Made by a program: the position numbers and the translations under genes
Shown here: positions 1-5,944 of the stretch, piece after piece
How positions within the stretch are numbered: position 1 is the first letter of the stretch
Layout: each line of letters begins with the position of its first letter
Source: Neobacillus kokaensis
Lineage (GTDB): Bacteria > Bacillota > Bacilli > Bacillales > Cytobacillaceae
Direction of reading: 5' to 3'
NCBI RefSeq assembly: GCF_014656545.1
Contig: NZ_BNDS01000008.1
Coordinates: 171,976 to 206,224 of the forward strand
DNA length: 34,249 nucleotides
Notes under the pieces: model-generated
Seen by the model: only the letters and a program-made list of their open reading frames with translations
Database searches by the model: none
What the model was told of the DNA's origin: nothing

Positions 1-757
1 CGATCAGTTTGTCCCATAGGCGGGTTCTATGGGACTGTTTCTTTGATTGGAGCGATTATTTTGTCCCATAGGCAGGTTCTATGAGACTGTTTCTTCGATT
101 GGAGCGATCAGTTTGTCCCATAGACGGGTTCTATGCGACTGTTTCTTTGTTTGGTGCGAGCGGTTTGTCCCATAGACTGGTTCTATGGGACTGTTTCTTT
201 GATTGGAGCGTTCATTTTGTCCCATAGGCGGGGGCTATGAGACTGTTTCTTTGTTTGGTGCGAGCGGTTTGTCCCATAGGCGGGGGGCTATGGGACTGTT
301 TCTTTGTTTGGAGCGTTCATTTTGTCCCATAGACGGGTTCTATGGGACTGTTTCTTTGATTGGAGCGTTCATTTTGTCCCATAGGCGGGTTCTATAGGAC
401 TGTTTCTTTGTTTGGAGGGATCGGTTTGTCCCATAGACGGGTTCTATGCGACTGTTTCTTCGATTGGAACGATCAGTTTGTCCCATAGGCGGGTTCTATG
501 CGACTGTTTCTTTGTTTGAAGCACTCGGTTTGTCCCATAGGCGGGTTCTATAGGACTGTTTCTTTGTTTGGAGGGATCGGTTTGTCTCATAGGCGGAGTC
601 TATGGGACTATTTCTTTGTTTAGAGCGATCGGTTTGTCCCATAGGCGGAGTCTATGGGACTGTTTCTTTGTTTGGAACGATCGGTTTGTCCCATAGGCAG
701 GGTCTATGGGACTGTTTCTTTGTTTGGTGCGATCGGTTTGTCCCATAGGCGGGTTCG
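1..757. repeat. Tandem array of 52-bp hairpin units (14 full, 1 partial)
   Basis: The motif TTTGTCCCATAG recurs at 8, 60, 112, 164, 216, 268, 321, 373, 425, 477, 529, 581, 633, 685 and 737, a period of 52 with one 53. Each unit has a 25-nt inverted repeat, left arm GTCCCATAG, a 7-nt loop (usually GCGGGTT), right arm CTATGGGAC, then a 27-nt spacer rich in TTTCTTTG. The left arm is nearly invariant, with one C to T change at 581-592. The right arm varies (CTATGCGAC, CTATGAGAC, CTATAGGAC). The last unit loses its right arm near 757. The array may continue beyond the left edge. The unit is not a multiple of three and open frames through it are accidental. The spacers repeat as well, so this is not a CRISPR. 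Function unknown. Confidence 0.97.
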
Positions 758-780
758 ACAGATGGGCCAATTCCCACCAC

Positions 781-927
781 TTACCACATTTCCTTAATAA
801 TCCGAACCAACAGTCTTGGGATAAACATTACAATATTCCAAGCCACTTCAAATATGAATGAACTCGTAATCTCGGCAATAACTTCTTTAAAAAAGCCGTC
901 CTCCTTTTTCTTTTTCGTTTTTTTCAT
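781..927 (-). CDS. Small basic/amphipathic protein, 48 aa, unknown function
   Basis: ATG at 927 is preceded by GGAGGA at normal spacing. A second in-frame ATG lies two codons upstream, but it overlaps the GGAGGA and is less likely. The stop is TAA at 781-783. The product starts with a lysine-rich stretch (MKKTKKKKED), continues with a hydrophobic/amphipathic part (ITSSFIFEVAWNIVMFIPRL) and ends LVRIIKEMW. It may be a small membrane-associated protein with a positively charged N-terminus. I do not recognise a named family. The strong ribosome binding site and sensible composition support a real gene. It lies just downstream, on its own strand, of about 120 bp of AT-rich sequence that could hold a promoter; I see no clear -35/-10 pair. 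Confidence 0.65.
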   Translation of the reverse strand: MKKTKKKKEDGFFKEVIAEITSSFIFEVAWNIVMFIPRLLVRIIKEMW

Positions 928-1050
928 ACTCATCCTCCACACCTATTATCATTTTAAAATCCTGTCGATTTTTTCAAATATATGATTCTTGAAATATTCA
1001 GCTGCCATTTTAGTATTTTCTCCAGATTACGCTTTTCCTAGCAAATATAA

Positions 1051-1305
1051 AAAGAATATTGCTTTATTCGGAGGGGATTTTTACAAGACCAGAATGGTTT
1101 TTACTTATATAAACGGGCGGATGGTAATAATGTTTTAAAAGAGTTAAGACAAATATCTGACGGTGGCATTTGGTTAGTGATGAGCGAAGAAGAGGTAAGA
1201 GGAAAGAAAATTAAACGGGAAAGGATTTTGATGGGGCAAAATGCAATTAAAAACCAAGATTCCCCCGCCTCCATAGTTTATATTAAATCAATTGAAAATC
1301 TTTAA
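1051..1305 (+). pseudogene. Open frame of 84 codons without a normal start; possible gene remnant
   Basis: After a stop at 1048-1050 the frame is open to TAA at 1303-1305 and reads like protein (for example GFYLYKRADGNNVLKELRQI, then SDGGIWLVMSEEEVRGKKIK). A GGAGGGG at 1070-1076 looks like a ribosome binding site, but no ATG, GTG or TTG follows in frame until GTG 1177 and ATG 1180. Starting at 1180 would give only a 41-aa peptide. The 3' end overlaps the convergent gene by 18 bp. Either a gene has lost its start, or a short real gene begins at 1177/1180, or the frame is accidental. I do not recognise the family. Confidence 0.3.
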
Positions 1306-1476
1306 GATCATAATTAACAGAATGGAGATTGAAAAAAACCCCGCGATAAAGCATCCAAAATACCTAATTGGCTTCGGCATCTTTTTCAAATCTGCCTTGG
1401 CAAGGTTTTCCACATTTCCTTCAATCTTGTTCATATGGTCGATGACGTCGTTAATTGGTTTGTTTTCCTCTCTCAT
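1288..1476 (-). CDS. Small single-pass membrane protein, 62 aa, unknown function
   Basis: ATG at 1476 follows TAGGAGTG by 8 nt. The N-terminal 35 residues are polar and charged and include EENKPINDVIDHMNKIEG, a likely short helix. A KKMPKPIRYFG junction follows, then one hydrophobic segment (about residues 40-59). The predicted topology is a cytosolic N-terminus and one C-terminal anchor. It lies 13 nt downstream of the 112-aa membrane protein gene on the same strand, and both have near-identical leader sequences (TTTTAATAGGRGTGA), so they are probably co-transcribed. I do not recognise a named family. Confidence 0.8.
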   Translation of the reverse strand: MREENKPINDVIDHMNKIEGNVENLAKADLKKMPKPIRYFGCFIAGFFSISILLIMILKIFN

Positions 1477-1489
1477 CCAATCACTCCTA

Positions 1490-1828
1490 TTAAAACGGAT
1501 CCGCGTTTAATTTTTTGGAAGTTGAAAACCTAATTAAACCAAGTACCAAAAATACCATACTAACAGCCCATAGGACTCCTGCCATCCCAAGCCGTAAAGA
1601 TATTTCCTCAGAGGCCATGGGGTGATTCACATCAAAACGAATGGCATTTAACGCTTGCCCGACCGCCCCGCTAAAAAACAGCAAAAACCCGAGCACCAAA
1701 CTGTAAGCCGTTCTGAACGATTTGCGTTTTTTCGAAAATAACAATAGCAAAACAGCAATAAACGTTACGCCCATAACGAATGAAAAACCGCCTATTAACA
1801 TGGTCATGGTTTCTTGCTCCATTGGCAA
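1490..1828 (-). CDS. Small three-TM membrane protein, about 112 aa, unknown function
   Basis: The product has three hydrophobic segments (roughly residues 9-31, 41-61 and 81-101), separated by a basic loop (SKKRKSFR) and a loop containing NAIRFDVNHPMASEEISLR. The start is either TTG 1828, well spaced (7 nt) from AGGGGTG, or ATG 1822, spaced about 13 nt. I favour TTG because of the spacing. It is the first gene of a likely two-gene unit with the 62-aa protein downstream. No catalytic motif is visible and I do not recognise the family. Confidence 0.75.
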   Translation of the reverse strand: MPMEQETMTMLIGGFSFVMGVTFIAVLLLLFSKKRKSFRTAYSLVLGFLLFFSGAVGQALNAIRFDVNHPMASEEISLRLGMAGVLWAVSMVFLVLGLIRFSTSKKLNADPF

Positions 1829-1921
1829 AATCAGTCACCCCTATTAAAATATAGGTTTATTTTAACATAATTACCCTTATTTCCCTACTACTATAAAACT
1901 GTTACAAGACAACAAACCTCC

Positions 1922-1953
1922 AAAATAAAGGCCTGCACCATTGTGCAAGCCCC
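1922..1953 (-). terminator. Rho-independent terminator of the 13-aa-repeat protein gene
   Basis: Read on the minus strand: GGCTTGCAC, loop AATG, GTGCAGGCC, then TTTATTTT. It lies 34 nt downstream of the stop codon at 1987 and separates that gene from the membrane protein pair. Confidence 0.8.
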
Positions 1954-1986
1954 TTTTGATCATAATTGCTTATTCATTTAAGATGG

Positions 1987-2655
1987 TCAGCTGCCAAACC
2001 GTTGATTCCCGTAACGGCGTTCTTCAGGAATCGCACCCTGCCCGTCTTTCAGCTGGGGTTTACGAAACTCGTCTATCGAATATCCCTCTGCAATCCTACG
2101 GCCGCCATCTTCTTGCAGCTGCGGGTCTAGGTCCATCGTTAAGCCTTCTCTCTGCAGCACTTGATCAGTATTTGTCGAATCATCTTTCCCAGTTCCGCAG
2201 CCGCAGTCTTCCTCACGCTGTCTGTCCTGATTCATTGCCCCGTTTTCCCTCTGCGTCTGTCGGTCACCGTTCATCGAACCTGATTCCCTCTGCGTCTGTT
2301 GGTCGCTGCCCATAGATCCGGGTTCTCTCTGTATCTGTCGGTCACCATTCATCGAACCTGATTCTCTCTGCAGCTGTCGGTCGCCGTTCATCGAACCTGA
2401 TTCTCTCTGCAGCTGTCGATCGCCGTTCATCGAACCTGATTCTCTTTGCGTCTGTTGGCCGCCGCACATAGAGCCTTCTTGCCTCTGCATCTCCTGGTCA
2501 GCATTCATACCCTTTTGTTCATTTTCAGCCCGTAACTTTCTATCATTATTATAAGAAGCGCTCTCTCCGCTATTGTCCTGCTTTTGATGCAGCGCGTCAT
2601 TTCCATTATATCCTGCTTGTTCCATATCCTTTTCTTGTGCATAATTTTTTGCCAT
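1987..2655 (-). CDS. Low-complexity Gln/Arg/Ser/Gly repeat protein, 222 aa
   Basis: ATG at 2655 follows GAGGAGGAA by a normal distance. The protein has no membrane segment or signal peptide and is predicted disordered. Residues 57-146 are seven tandem copies of a 13-residue unit, consensus QRESGSMNGDRQL. A Cys pair in EEDCGCGTGKDD (151-153) follows, then a more ordered acidic tail ending in EERRYGNQRFGS. It stands alone, with a terminator downstream and about 190 bp of non-coding sequence upstream. The look (polar, Gln/Asn/Gly-rich, repeated) recalls small spore or cell-surface proteins of Bacillaceae, but that is inference; I do not recognise a named family. Confidence 0.8.
   Translation of the reverse strand: MAKNYAQEKDMEQAGYNGNDALHQKQDNSGESASYNNDRKLRAENEQKGMNADQEMQRQEGSMCGGQQTQRESGSMNGDRQLQRESGSMNGDRQLQRESGSMNGDRQIQREPGSMGSDQQTQRESGSMNGDRQTQRENGAMNQDRQREEDCGCGTGKDDSTNTDQVLQREGLTMDLDPQLQEDGGRRIAEGYSIDEFRKPQLKDGQGAIPEERRYGNQRFGS
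2218..2487 (-). repeat. In-frame 39-bp tandem repeats, about 7 copies
   Basis: The nucleotide basis of the 13-residue repeats in the 222-aa protein. Several units are nearly identical at DNA level (CATCGAACCTGATTC recurs on the plus strand), which suggests recent expansion by slippage or recombination. Copy number may vary between strains. Confidence 0.9.
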
Positions 2656-2781
2656 GATTCATTCCTCCTCTATTTTTCTAGTATCGTGCCTGCTGCCATG
2701 TGCCTGTTGAAAAGGTTTCCGGACCAGCACTCCACATACTTCTACACACCTTCCTTCTAGATCAAGCTGGATTCTTAAGTC

Positions 2782-2801
2782 AGGTTAGCTAAATCTAACC
2801 T
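2782..2801. other. Perfect 7-bp hairpin in the corA / repeat-protein gap
   Basis: AGGTTAG, loop CTAAAT, CTAACCT. It lies 50 nt downstream of the CorA-like gene on the minus strand. No T-run follows on either strand, so it is not a classical terminator. The rest of 2656-2851 shows no gene. Confidence 0.5.
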
Positions 2802-2851
2802 TGGTCATGTTGTACCACCTGGACACGTTTTAAAACTACCTTTTTTAAAAA

Positions 2852-3766
2852 CTATTCAAAAAACGTCCCTTTCTTTTTTCCCTTTAACAGGTCGCCTGTC
2901 CAGCCTCTGATTTTTAAATAACCGTACAGCAAGAGTGTAGAGATGATGATAAGAATAATGGAAAAAATATAGCCAAACTTCCACTCCAGTTCAGGCATAT
3001 GCTTGAAATTCATGCCCCACAACGCCCCGTACGCCATAATCGGGGTAAAAATGGTGGTAATGACAGTTAAGGTTTTCATAATCTCGTTACCGCGGTGGGA
3101 GGAAATGACCTCCTCCAAATTAATGATCGAATCGAGCTCATGTTCATACTCGTTCAGCAGTGTGAAAGCCCGATCAATCCGCCTGGTTGTATTGACATAA
3201 ATCTCCCCGTCTTCGTGAAGACCTATTTCCTCAATCCCCATATTAACCTCTTTCATTGGAATCAACAGATTCTTCCACACCAGCAGCTCATGCCGGCGCT
3301 GGTACACAAGCTCAAGAATCCCCGTTTCATTTCGCTTTTTTACACTCCAAATAAGGGTTCGAAGCGCCAGTTCAAACTGATCAATTTCCACCAGCAGGTC
3401 ATTCATCAGTTCCCCTAATAAAAGTAAAAAGCCTTCCGCTGCATTTTCCGTCTTCTCTAACCGCCGCTCCAATTCGTCGAGATTCGTTTGTGTCAGTTCG
3501 TCCCATTCAAGATCAACGGTCACCAGCATGTTTTTTGTCAGGTAAAAATGAAAAATCTTATAATCCCGTTCCTTGTTTAAATTCTGCTTATAAATCAGCG
3601 ACCCCTTCACCGCCTTGTCCAAACTGCTCACCCGCAGGCAATTGGTTTGATGCTTCCGGACCTGCTCGAGCCAGTCGTAGACCGTGATGGGAATCTGATT
3701 TTTCCCCTTTTCATTTTGGCCTAGCTGCACCCATTTCCACTTGTTCGTCCCAATGTATTCCTCCAA
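2852..3766 (-). CDS. CorA-family divalent cation (Mg2+) transporter, 304 aa
   Basis: A large N-terminal soluble domain (about residues 1-230, with long charged helices around 95-225) is followed by two C-terminal membrane segments (about 233-250 and 266-285). Between them is the family signature YGALWGMNF, with Gly-Met-Asn at 251-253. This is the ion-selectivity loop of CorA/ZntB channels, which work as pentamers in the cytoplasmic membrane. The first helix has the expected KTLTVITTIFTPIMAYG pattern. Start: TTG 3766, the first codon after GGAGTGGTGAGG. The length is normal for CorA. Substrate is probably Mg2+, though Zn2+ or Co2+ cannot be excluded from sequence. A possible sigma-B promoter lies upstream, back to back with the one for the 88-aa gene. 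Confidence 0.9.
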   Translation of the reverse strand: MEEYIGTNKWKWVQLGQNEKGKNQIPITVYDWLEQVRKHQTNCLRVSSLDKAVKGSLIYKQNLNKERDYKIFHFYLTKNMLVTVDLEWDELTQTNLDELERRLEKTENAAEGFLLLLGELMNDLLVEIDQFELALRTLIWSVKKRNETGILELVYQRRHELLVWKNLLIPMKEVNMGIEEIGLHEDGEIYVNTTRRIDRAFTLLNEYEHELDSIINLEEVISSHRGNEIMKTLTVITTIFTPIMAYGALWGMNFKHMPELEWKFGYIFSIILIIISTLLLYGYLKIRGWTGDLLKGKKKGTFFE

Positions 3767-3791
3767 GCCTCACCACTCCTTTTTAAAATTA

Positions 3792-3817
3792 ATCCCCTGC
3801 ATCACGGAAAACGAAAC
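3792..3817 (-). promoter_or_regulatory. Possible sigma-B promoter of the corA-like gene
   Basis: On the minus strand GTTTCG (3817-3812), 14 nt, GGGGAT (3797-3792), about 25 nt upstream of the TTG start. The -35 is identical to that of the good sigma-B promoter at 9091. The -10 deviates from GGGTAT, so this is tentative. Confidence 0.4.
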
Positions 3818-3826
3818 CTGTTTAAT

Positions 3827-3852
3827 GTTTAGAGGCTGATTTTAGCGGGTAT
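3827..3852 (+). promoter_or_regulatory. Sigma-B promoter of the 88-aa protein gene
   Basis: GTTTAG (3827-3832), 14 nt, GGGTAT (3847-3852), matching the Bacillus sigma-B consensus GTTTAA-N12-15-GGGTAT. It lies 34 nt upstream of the start codon, with AAGGAGGA in between. Confidence 0.8.
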
Positions 3853-3885
3853 GCATAGGACAAATAGGATAAGGAGGAATTCAAG

Positions 3886-4152
3886 ATGAAACGAGCATTA
3901 AGTATGAGTTCATTATTGGCTGTTGGGGTCGGTGCATCGGCAGTATGGTTATCGAACAAACCAAACCGGATCAAAGCAGAGACCTTCTTACGAGATTTAA
4001 AGCGAAAGGTCATACCTACGGTTTATGAAAAGAGCGAGCAGCTCCCGATTGAAAAAGGCGGCAACCCACACCCGCACGACATACCAGACAACAAGATGGT
4101 GGACGAGGGTTCGACCTACGCGGTGCAATTTTATAACGAAAAAATGCAATAA
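3886..4152 (+). CDS. Small stress-controlled protein, 88 aa, unknown function
   Basis: ATG at 3886 has a consensus AAGGAGGA 7 nt upstream. The first 23 residues form a hydrophobic segment with small residues (SSLLAVGVGASAVWLS) ending at a Lys/Arg-rich stretch (NKPNRIKAETFLRDLKRK). That suggests an N-terminal membrane anchor with the rest cytosolic, or an uncleaved signal. The C-terminal half carries HPHDIPDNKMVDEGSTYAVQ, which looks conserved, but I cannot assign a name. A sigma-B promoter directly upstream and a terminator directly downstream make it a single-gene general-stress transcript, with possible read-through into the next gene. Confidence 0.85.
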   Translation: MKRALSMSSLLAVGVGASAVWLSNKPNRIKAETFLRDLKRKVIPTVYEKSEQLPIEKGGNPHPHDIPDNKMVDEGSTYAVQFYNEKMQ

Positions 4153-4156
4153 TATT

Positions 4157-4182
4157 GGGGCCGGCTGGGTCCCCTTTTTTTT
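4157..4182 (+). terminator. Rho-independent terminator between the 88-aa gene and the RCK_C protein gene
   Basis: GGGG at 4157-4160, loop, CCCC at 4171-4174, then eight T. The T-run directly touches the GAGGTGA ribosome binding site of the next gene, which starts at 4193. Confidence 0.75.
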
Positions 4183-4192
4183 GAGGTGAACC

Positions 4193-4912
4193 ATGATACT
4201 CTTCTTATTTATCTATTTTGTTATCATTTTCGCAGTCATAGAAATTTTTGTGATTTTATTTCGCTTAACGGGATTAAAACGGGATGTATCCCGGTTTCAG
4301 GTTATTTCGATGATGACCGCAACCGGCTTTACGACCGGGGAATCCGAGCTGATTCTCGGCCACCCAATCCGCCGCAAGCTCGCCACGTTTTTGATTCTGT
4401 TTGGCGTCTTCTCCCTGGCGGTGATTATTTCATCGATCAGCCAATTTTTATCGCGCGGCCTCGGATTTCGGGAAATATTGCTTGGTGCCGCTGTTGTTAT
4501 GCTGATTTGGGGCGTATTAAGGATTGGCCGAGTGCAGCGGATGTTAGCGGCATTTTTTAATCGAAAAATAACCCAACAGGTCGAGCTTGCTGACCTGCCG
4601 ATTCGGGAGGTATTTTTGAAAAATAAACACGATGCCTTGGTAAATCTGCATATTTTTCAAGATTCCGCGCTAGCCGGGCAGACGCTGAACCAAGCCGTTT
4701 CCGATCATGACGGGCTGGAGCTCGTCGTCCTGTTCATCAAACGCGGGAATGTGATTTTCAGAAAAAACATTTATGATACACGGCTGCAAGAAGGAGACCG
4801 GATTTTGGTGTATGGACTGGAAGATGTTATTATGAAGGTTTTCGGTGATGATATTGCGGTTATGGAGAAAAGGTTGAAGAATCTCGATATTTCTGAGGAG
4901 GAGGTGTTGTAG
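4193..4912 (+). CDS. Membrane protein with C-terminal RCK_C (TrkA-C) domain, 239 aa
   Basis: ATG at 4193 after GAGGTGAACC. The N-terminal 110 residues hold about three membrane segments (approximately 2-25, 63-83, 93-111) with the loop MMTATGFTTGESEL (40-53), reminiscent of a pore or selectivity loop of K+ channels and Trk/Ktr subunits. After a basic linker, residues about 150-225 fit an RCK_C/TrkA-C regulatory domain (ALAGQTLNQA, LVVLFIKRGNVIFRKN, LQEGDRILVYG), which in related proteins binds nucleotides such as c-di-AMP or other ligands. A role in ion flux control is inferred. There is no classical TVGYG filter, so I do not call it a K+ channel. It has no obvious promoter of its own because a terminator abuts the ribosome binding site. 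The stop codon is followed after 13 nt by a hairpin repeat array. Confidence 0.8.
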   Translation: MILFLFIYFVIIFAVIEIFVILFRLTGLKRDVSRFQVISMMTATGFTTGESELILGHPIRRKLATFLILFGVFSLAVIISSISQFLSRGLGFREILLGAAVVMLIWGVLRIGRVQRMLAAFFNRKITQQVELADLPIREVFLKNKHDALVNLHIFQDSALAGQTLNQAVSDHDGLELVVLFIKRGNVIFRKNIYDTRLQEGDRILVYGLEDVIMKVFGDDIAVMEKRLKNLDISEEEVL

Positions 4913-4925
4913 GTGGTGGGGCGTT

Positions 4926-5141
4926 ATGAAGGACACTTCCTTTTGGGGTTCCCTGCAAATTGGCCTTCATCCACCTTATGAAGACCAAATCTTTCTGGTT
5001 TTTCCTGCAAACTGGCCCTCATCGACCTTATGAAGACCAAATCCTTTTGGTTTTTCCTGCAAACTGGCCTTCATCCACCTTATGAAGACCAAATCTTTTT
5101 GGTTTTCTCGCAAACTGGCCTTCATCGACCTTGTGAATCTT
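4926..5141. repeat. Second 52-bp hairpin array (4 units plus a half)
   Basis: 25-nt hairpins start at 4962, 5014, 5066 and 5117, with spacings of 52, 52 and 51. Arms: GGCCTTCAT and ATGAAGACC around a 7-nt loop (CCACCTT or CGACCTT). The spacer is 27 nt (AAATCTTT-rich, ending GCAAACT). A leftover right arm, ATGAAGGAC, sits at 4926-4934, again 27 nt before the first full hairpin. The last unit has a decayed right arm. The array begins directly after the stop codon at 4912. The geometry is the same as in the array at 1-757, while the sequence is different. Confidence 0.93.
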
Positions 5142-5177
5142 CAACCGCCGTAGTGAAGGCAGAAGAAGCTGTCCACA

Positions 5178-5214
5178 GGTAGAAATCCCTTCTGTTTAAA
5201 AAAGGGATTTACCT
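5178..5214. other. Long hairpin downstream of the 85-aa membrane protein gene
   Basis: AAATCCCTT (5183-5191) pairs with AAGGGATTT (5202-5210); flanking AGGT and ACCT extend the stem. The loop is A/T-rich. A clear T-tract after the stem is missing on both strands, so a terminator role for the 85-aa gene (minus strand) is only possible. Confidence 0.45.
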
Positions 5215-5246
5215 ATTAGTCCTATCCACATGGTAAATACCTTTTT

Positions 5247-5504
5247 TTAACCTAGTATCCTTTTATAGAAAATTAGGATGACTCCGCAAACCATAGCTGT
5301 TCCAGCTAATGTTAGCAGAAAAAACAAAGGAGAAATCGACGAACCAAACGCTGCCTTGTTTTGAAGGGTATGTACTGTTTCCCATTTATTTGCCACATCT
5401 GGTTCATAGTATTTTGTTTTTATATAGCCTATTAAAATCGTACTAACTAAATAAATTAAGTGAATGATTACTGCCCCAATACATGCTTGAAGAACTAGCT
5501 TCAT
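5247..5504 (-). CDS. Small two-TM membrane protein, 85 aa, unknown function
   Basis: ATG at 5504 has an excellent GGAGGTG with a 5-nt gap. The frame stays open 61 codons upstream to a TTG at 5687, but that part has no ribosome binding site and lies across a hairpin, so I start at 5504. Hydrophobic segments lie at about residues 4-28 and 58-79. The polar loop between (KTKYYEPDVANKWETVHTLQ) would be on one face of the membrane. No family is recognised. It is isolated, with large non-coding stretches on both sides. Confidence 0.7.
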   Translation of the reverse strand: MKLVLQACIGAVIIHLIYLVSTILIGYIKTKYYEPDVANKWETVHTLQNKAAFGSSISPLFFLLTLAGTAMVCGVILIFYKRILG

Positions 5505-5944
5505 CCCAGCACCTCCCACCTTTAATTCTACCATAATAATCCAAATTTGTATTTGGATATTCCCTCTATAAGTGCTCCTTAGTAAGAAAATTTCCATTTG
5601 ACGGGCAAGGTGATTATAGGCCTGATAAATTTGGTATGGGAGAGGGTCCTTTGACAGGTTTACGCCAAAGTATTCCTTTATAGGCAATGGGAGAGGTTTT
5701 CATGACCTGAAAGCCAGGAAACTTTCCTTTGTCGGTCAATAAAAGGGAGAATCTGTCCTTTAAAAAATCTATTAAAGACAGTTTGCTAGTTTTTTAAGAG
5801 GCAAAATTTCCATATGTTCTAAGTACATCTTCCTATGTTACTGCAGGTCGGCCACGTAGAACCGCTCTACGCGACCGTACATACAATTCCCCCAAATAGC
5901 CCGGGCATGTAGAAGAAGGAACATCCGTCTATCCCCCAAAATCT
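5505..5944. other. 440-bp intergenic region, no gene supported
   Basis: Between the CNNM-type gene and the 85-aa gene, both on the minus strand. It holds a perfect 8-bp hairpin with a 4-nt loop at 5539-5558 (ATCCAAAT, TTGT, ATTTGGAT), 35 nt upstream of the 85-aa gene, and a solitary 25-nt hairpin at 5851-5875. An open frame at 5505-5687 continuous with the 85-aa gene reads fairly protein-like (KEYFGVNLSKDPLPYQIYQA) and could be the remnant of an older, longer gene. I cannot confirm that. Confidence 0.6.
5851..5875. repeat. Solitary 25-nt hairpin related to the array at 1-757
   Basis: On the minus strand: GTCGCGTAG, loop AGCGGTT, CTACGTGGC, a 9-7-9 hairpin that pairs fully if two G-T wobbles are allowed. 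It matches the 25-nt hairpin of the first array at 17 of 25 positions and keeps TAG at the loop base and GGTTCTA across the loop. No second copy lies 52 bp away. Confidence 0.6.

Noticed and set aside
203..397. 64-aa protein inside the 52-bp array
   Set aside because: The frame arises from the repeat itself; the unit is not a multiple of three, there is no ribosome binding site, and the other units do not keep the frame.
1..757. CRISPR array
   Set aside because: The sequence between hairpins is as conserved as the hairpins, units are head-to-tail identical at 52 bp, and no cas gene is near. CRISPR spacers would be unique.
1941..2315. 124-aa frame on the plus strand
   Set aside because: A shadow of the 13-residue-repeat gene and its terminator; no ribosome binding site.
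4910..5141. Hairpins of the second array as tandem terminators
   Set aside because: Stems are followed by AAATCTTT on the plus strand and mixed sequence on the minus strand, without a proper T-run right after the stem.
5505..5687. N-terminal extension of the 85-aa membrane protein to TTG 5687
   Set aside because: No ribosome binding site at 5687, a perfect hairpin in between, and an ideal GGAGGTG in front of ATG 5504. It could still be a remnant.
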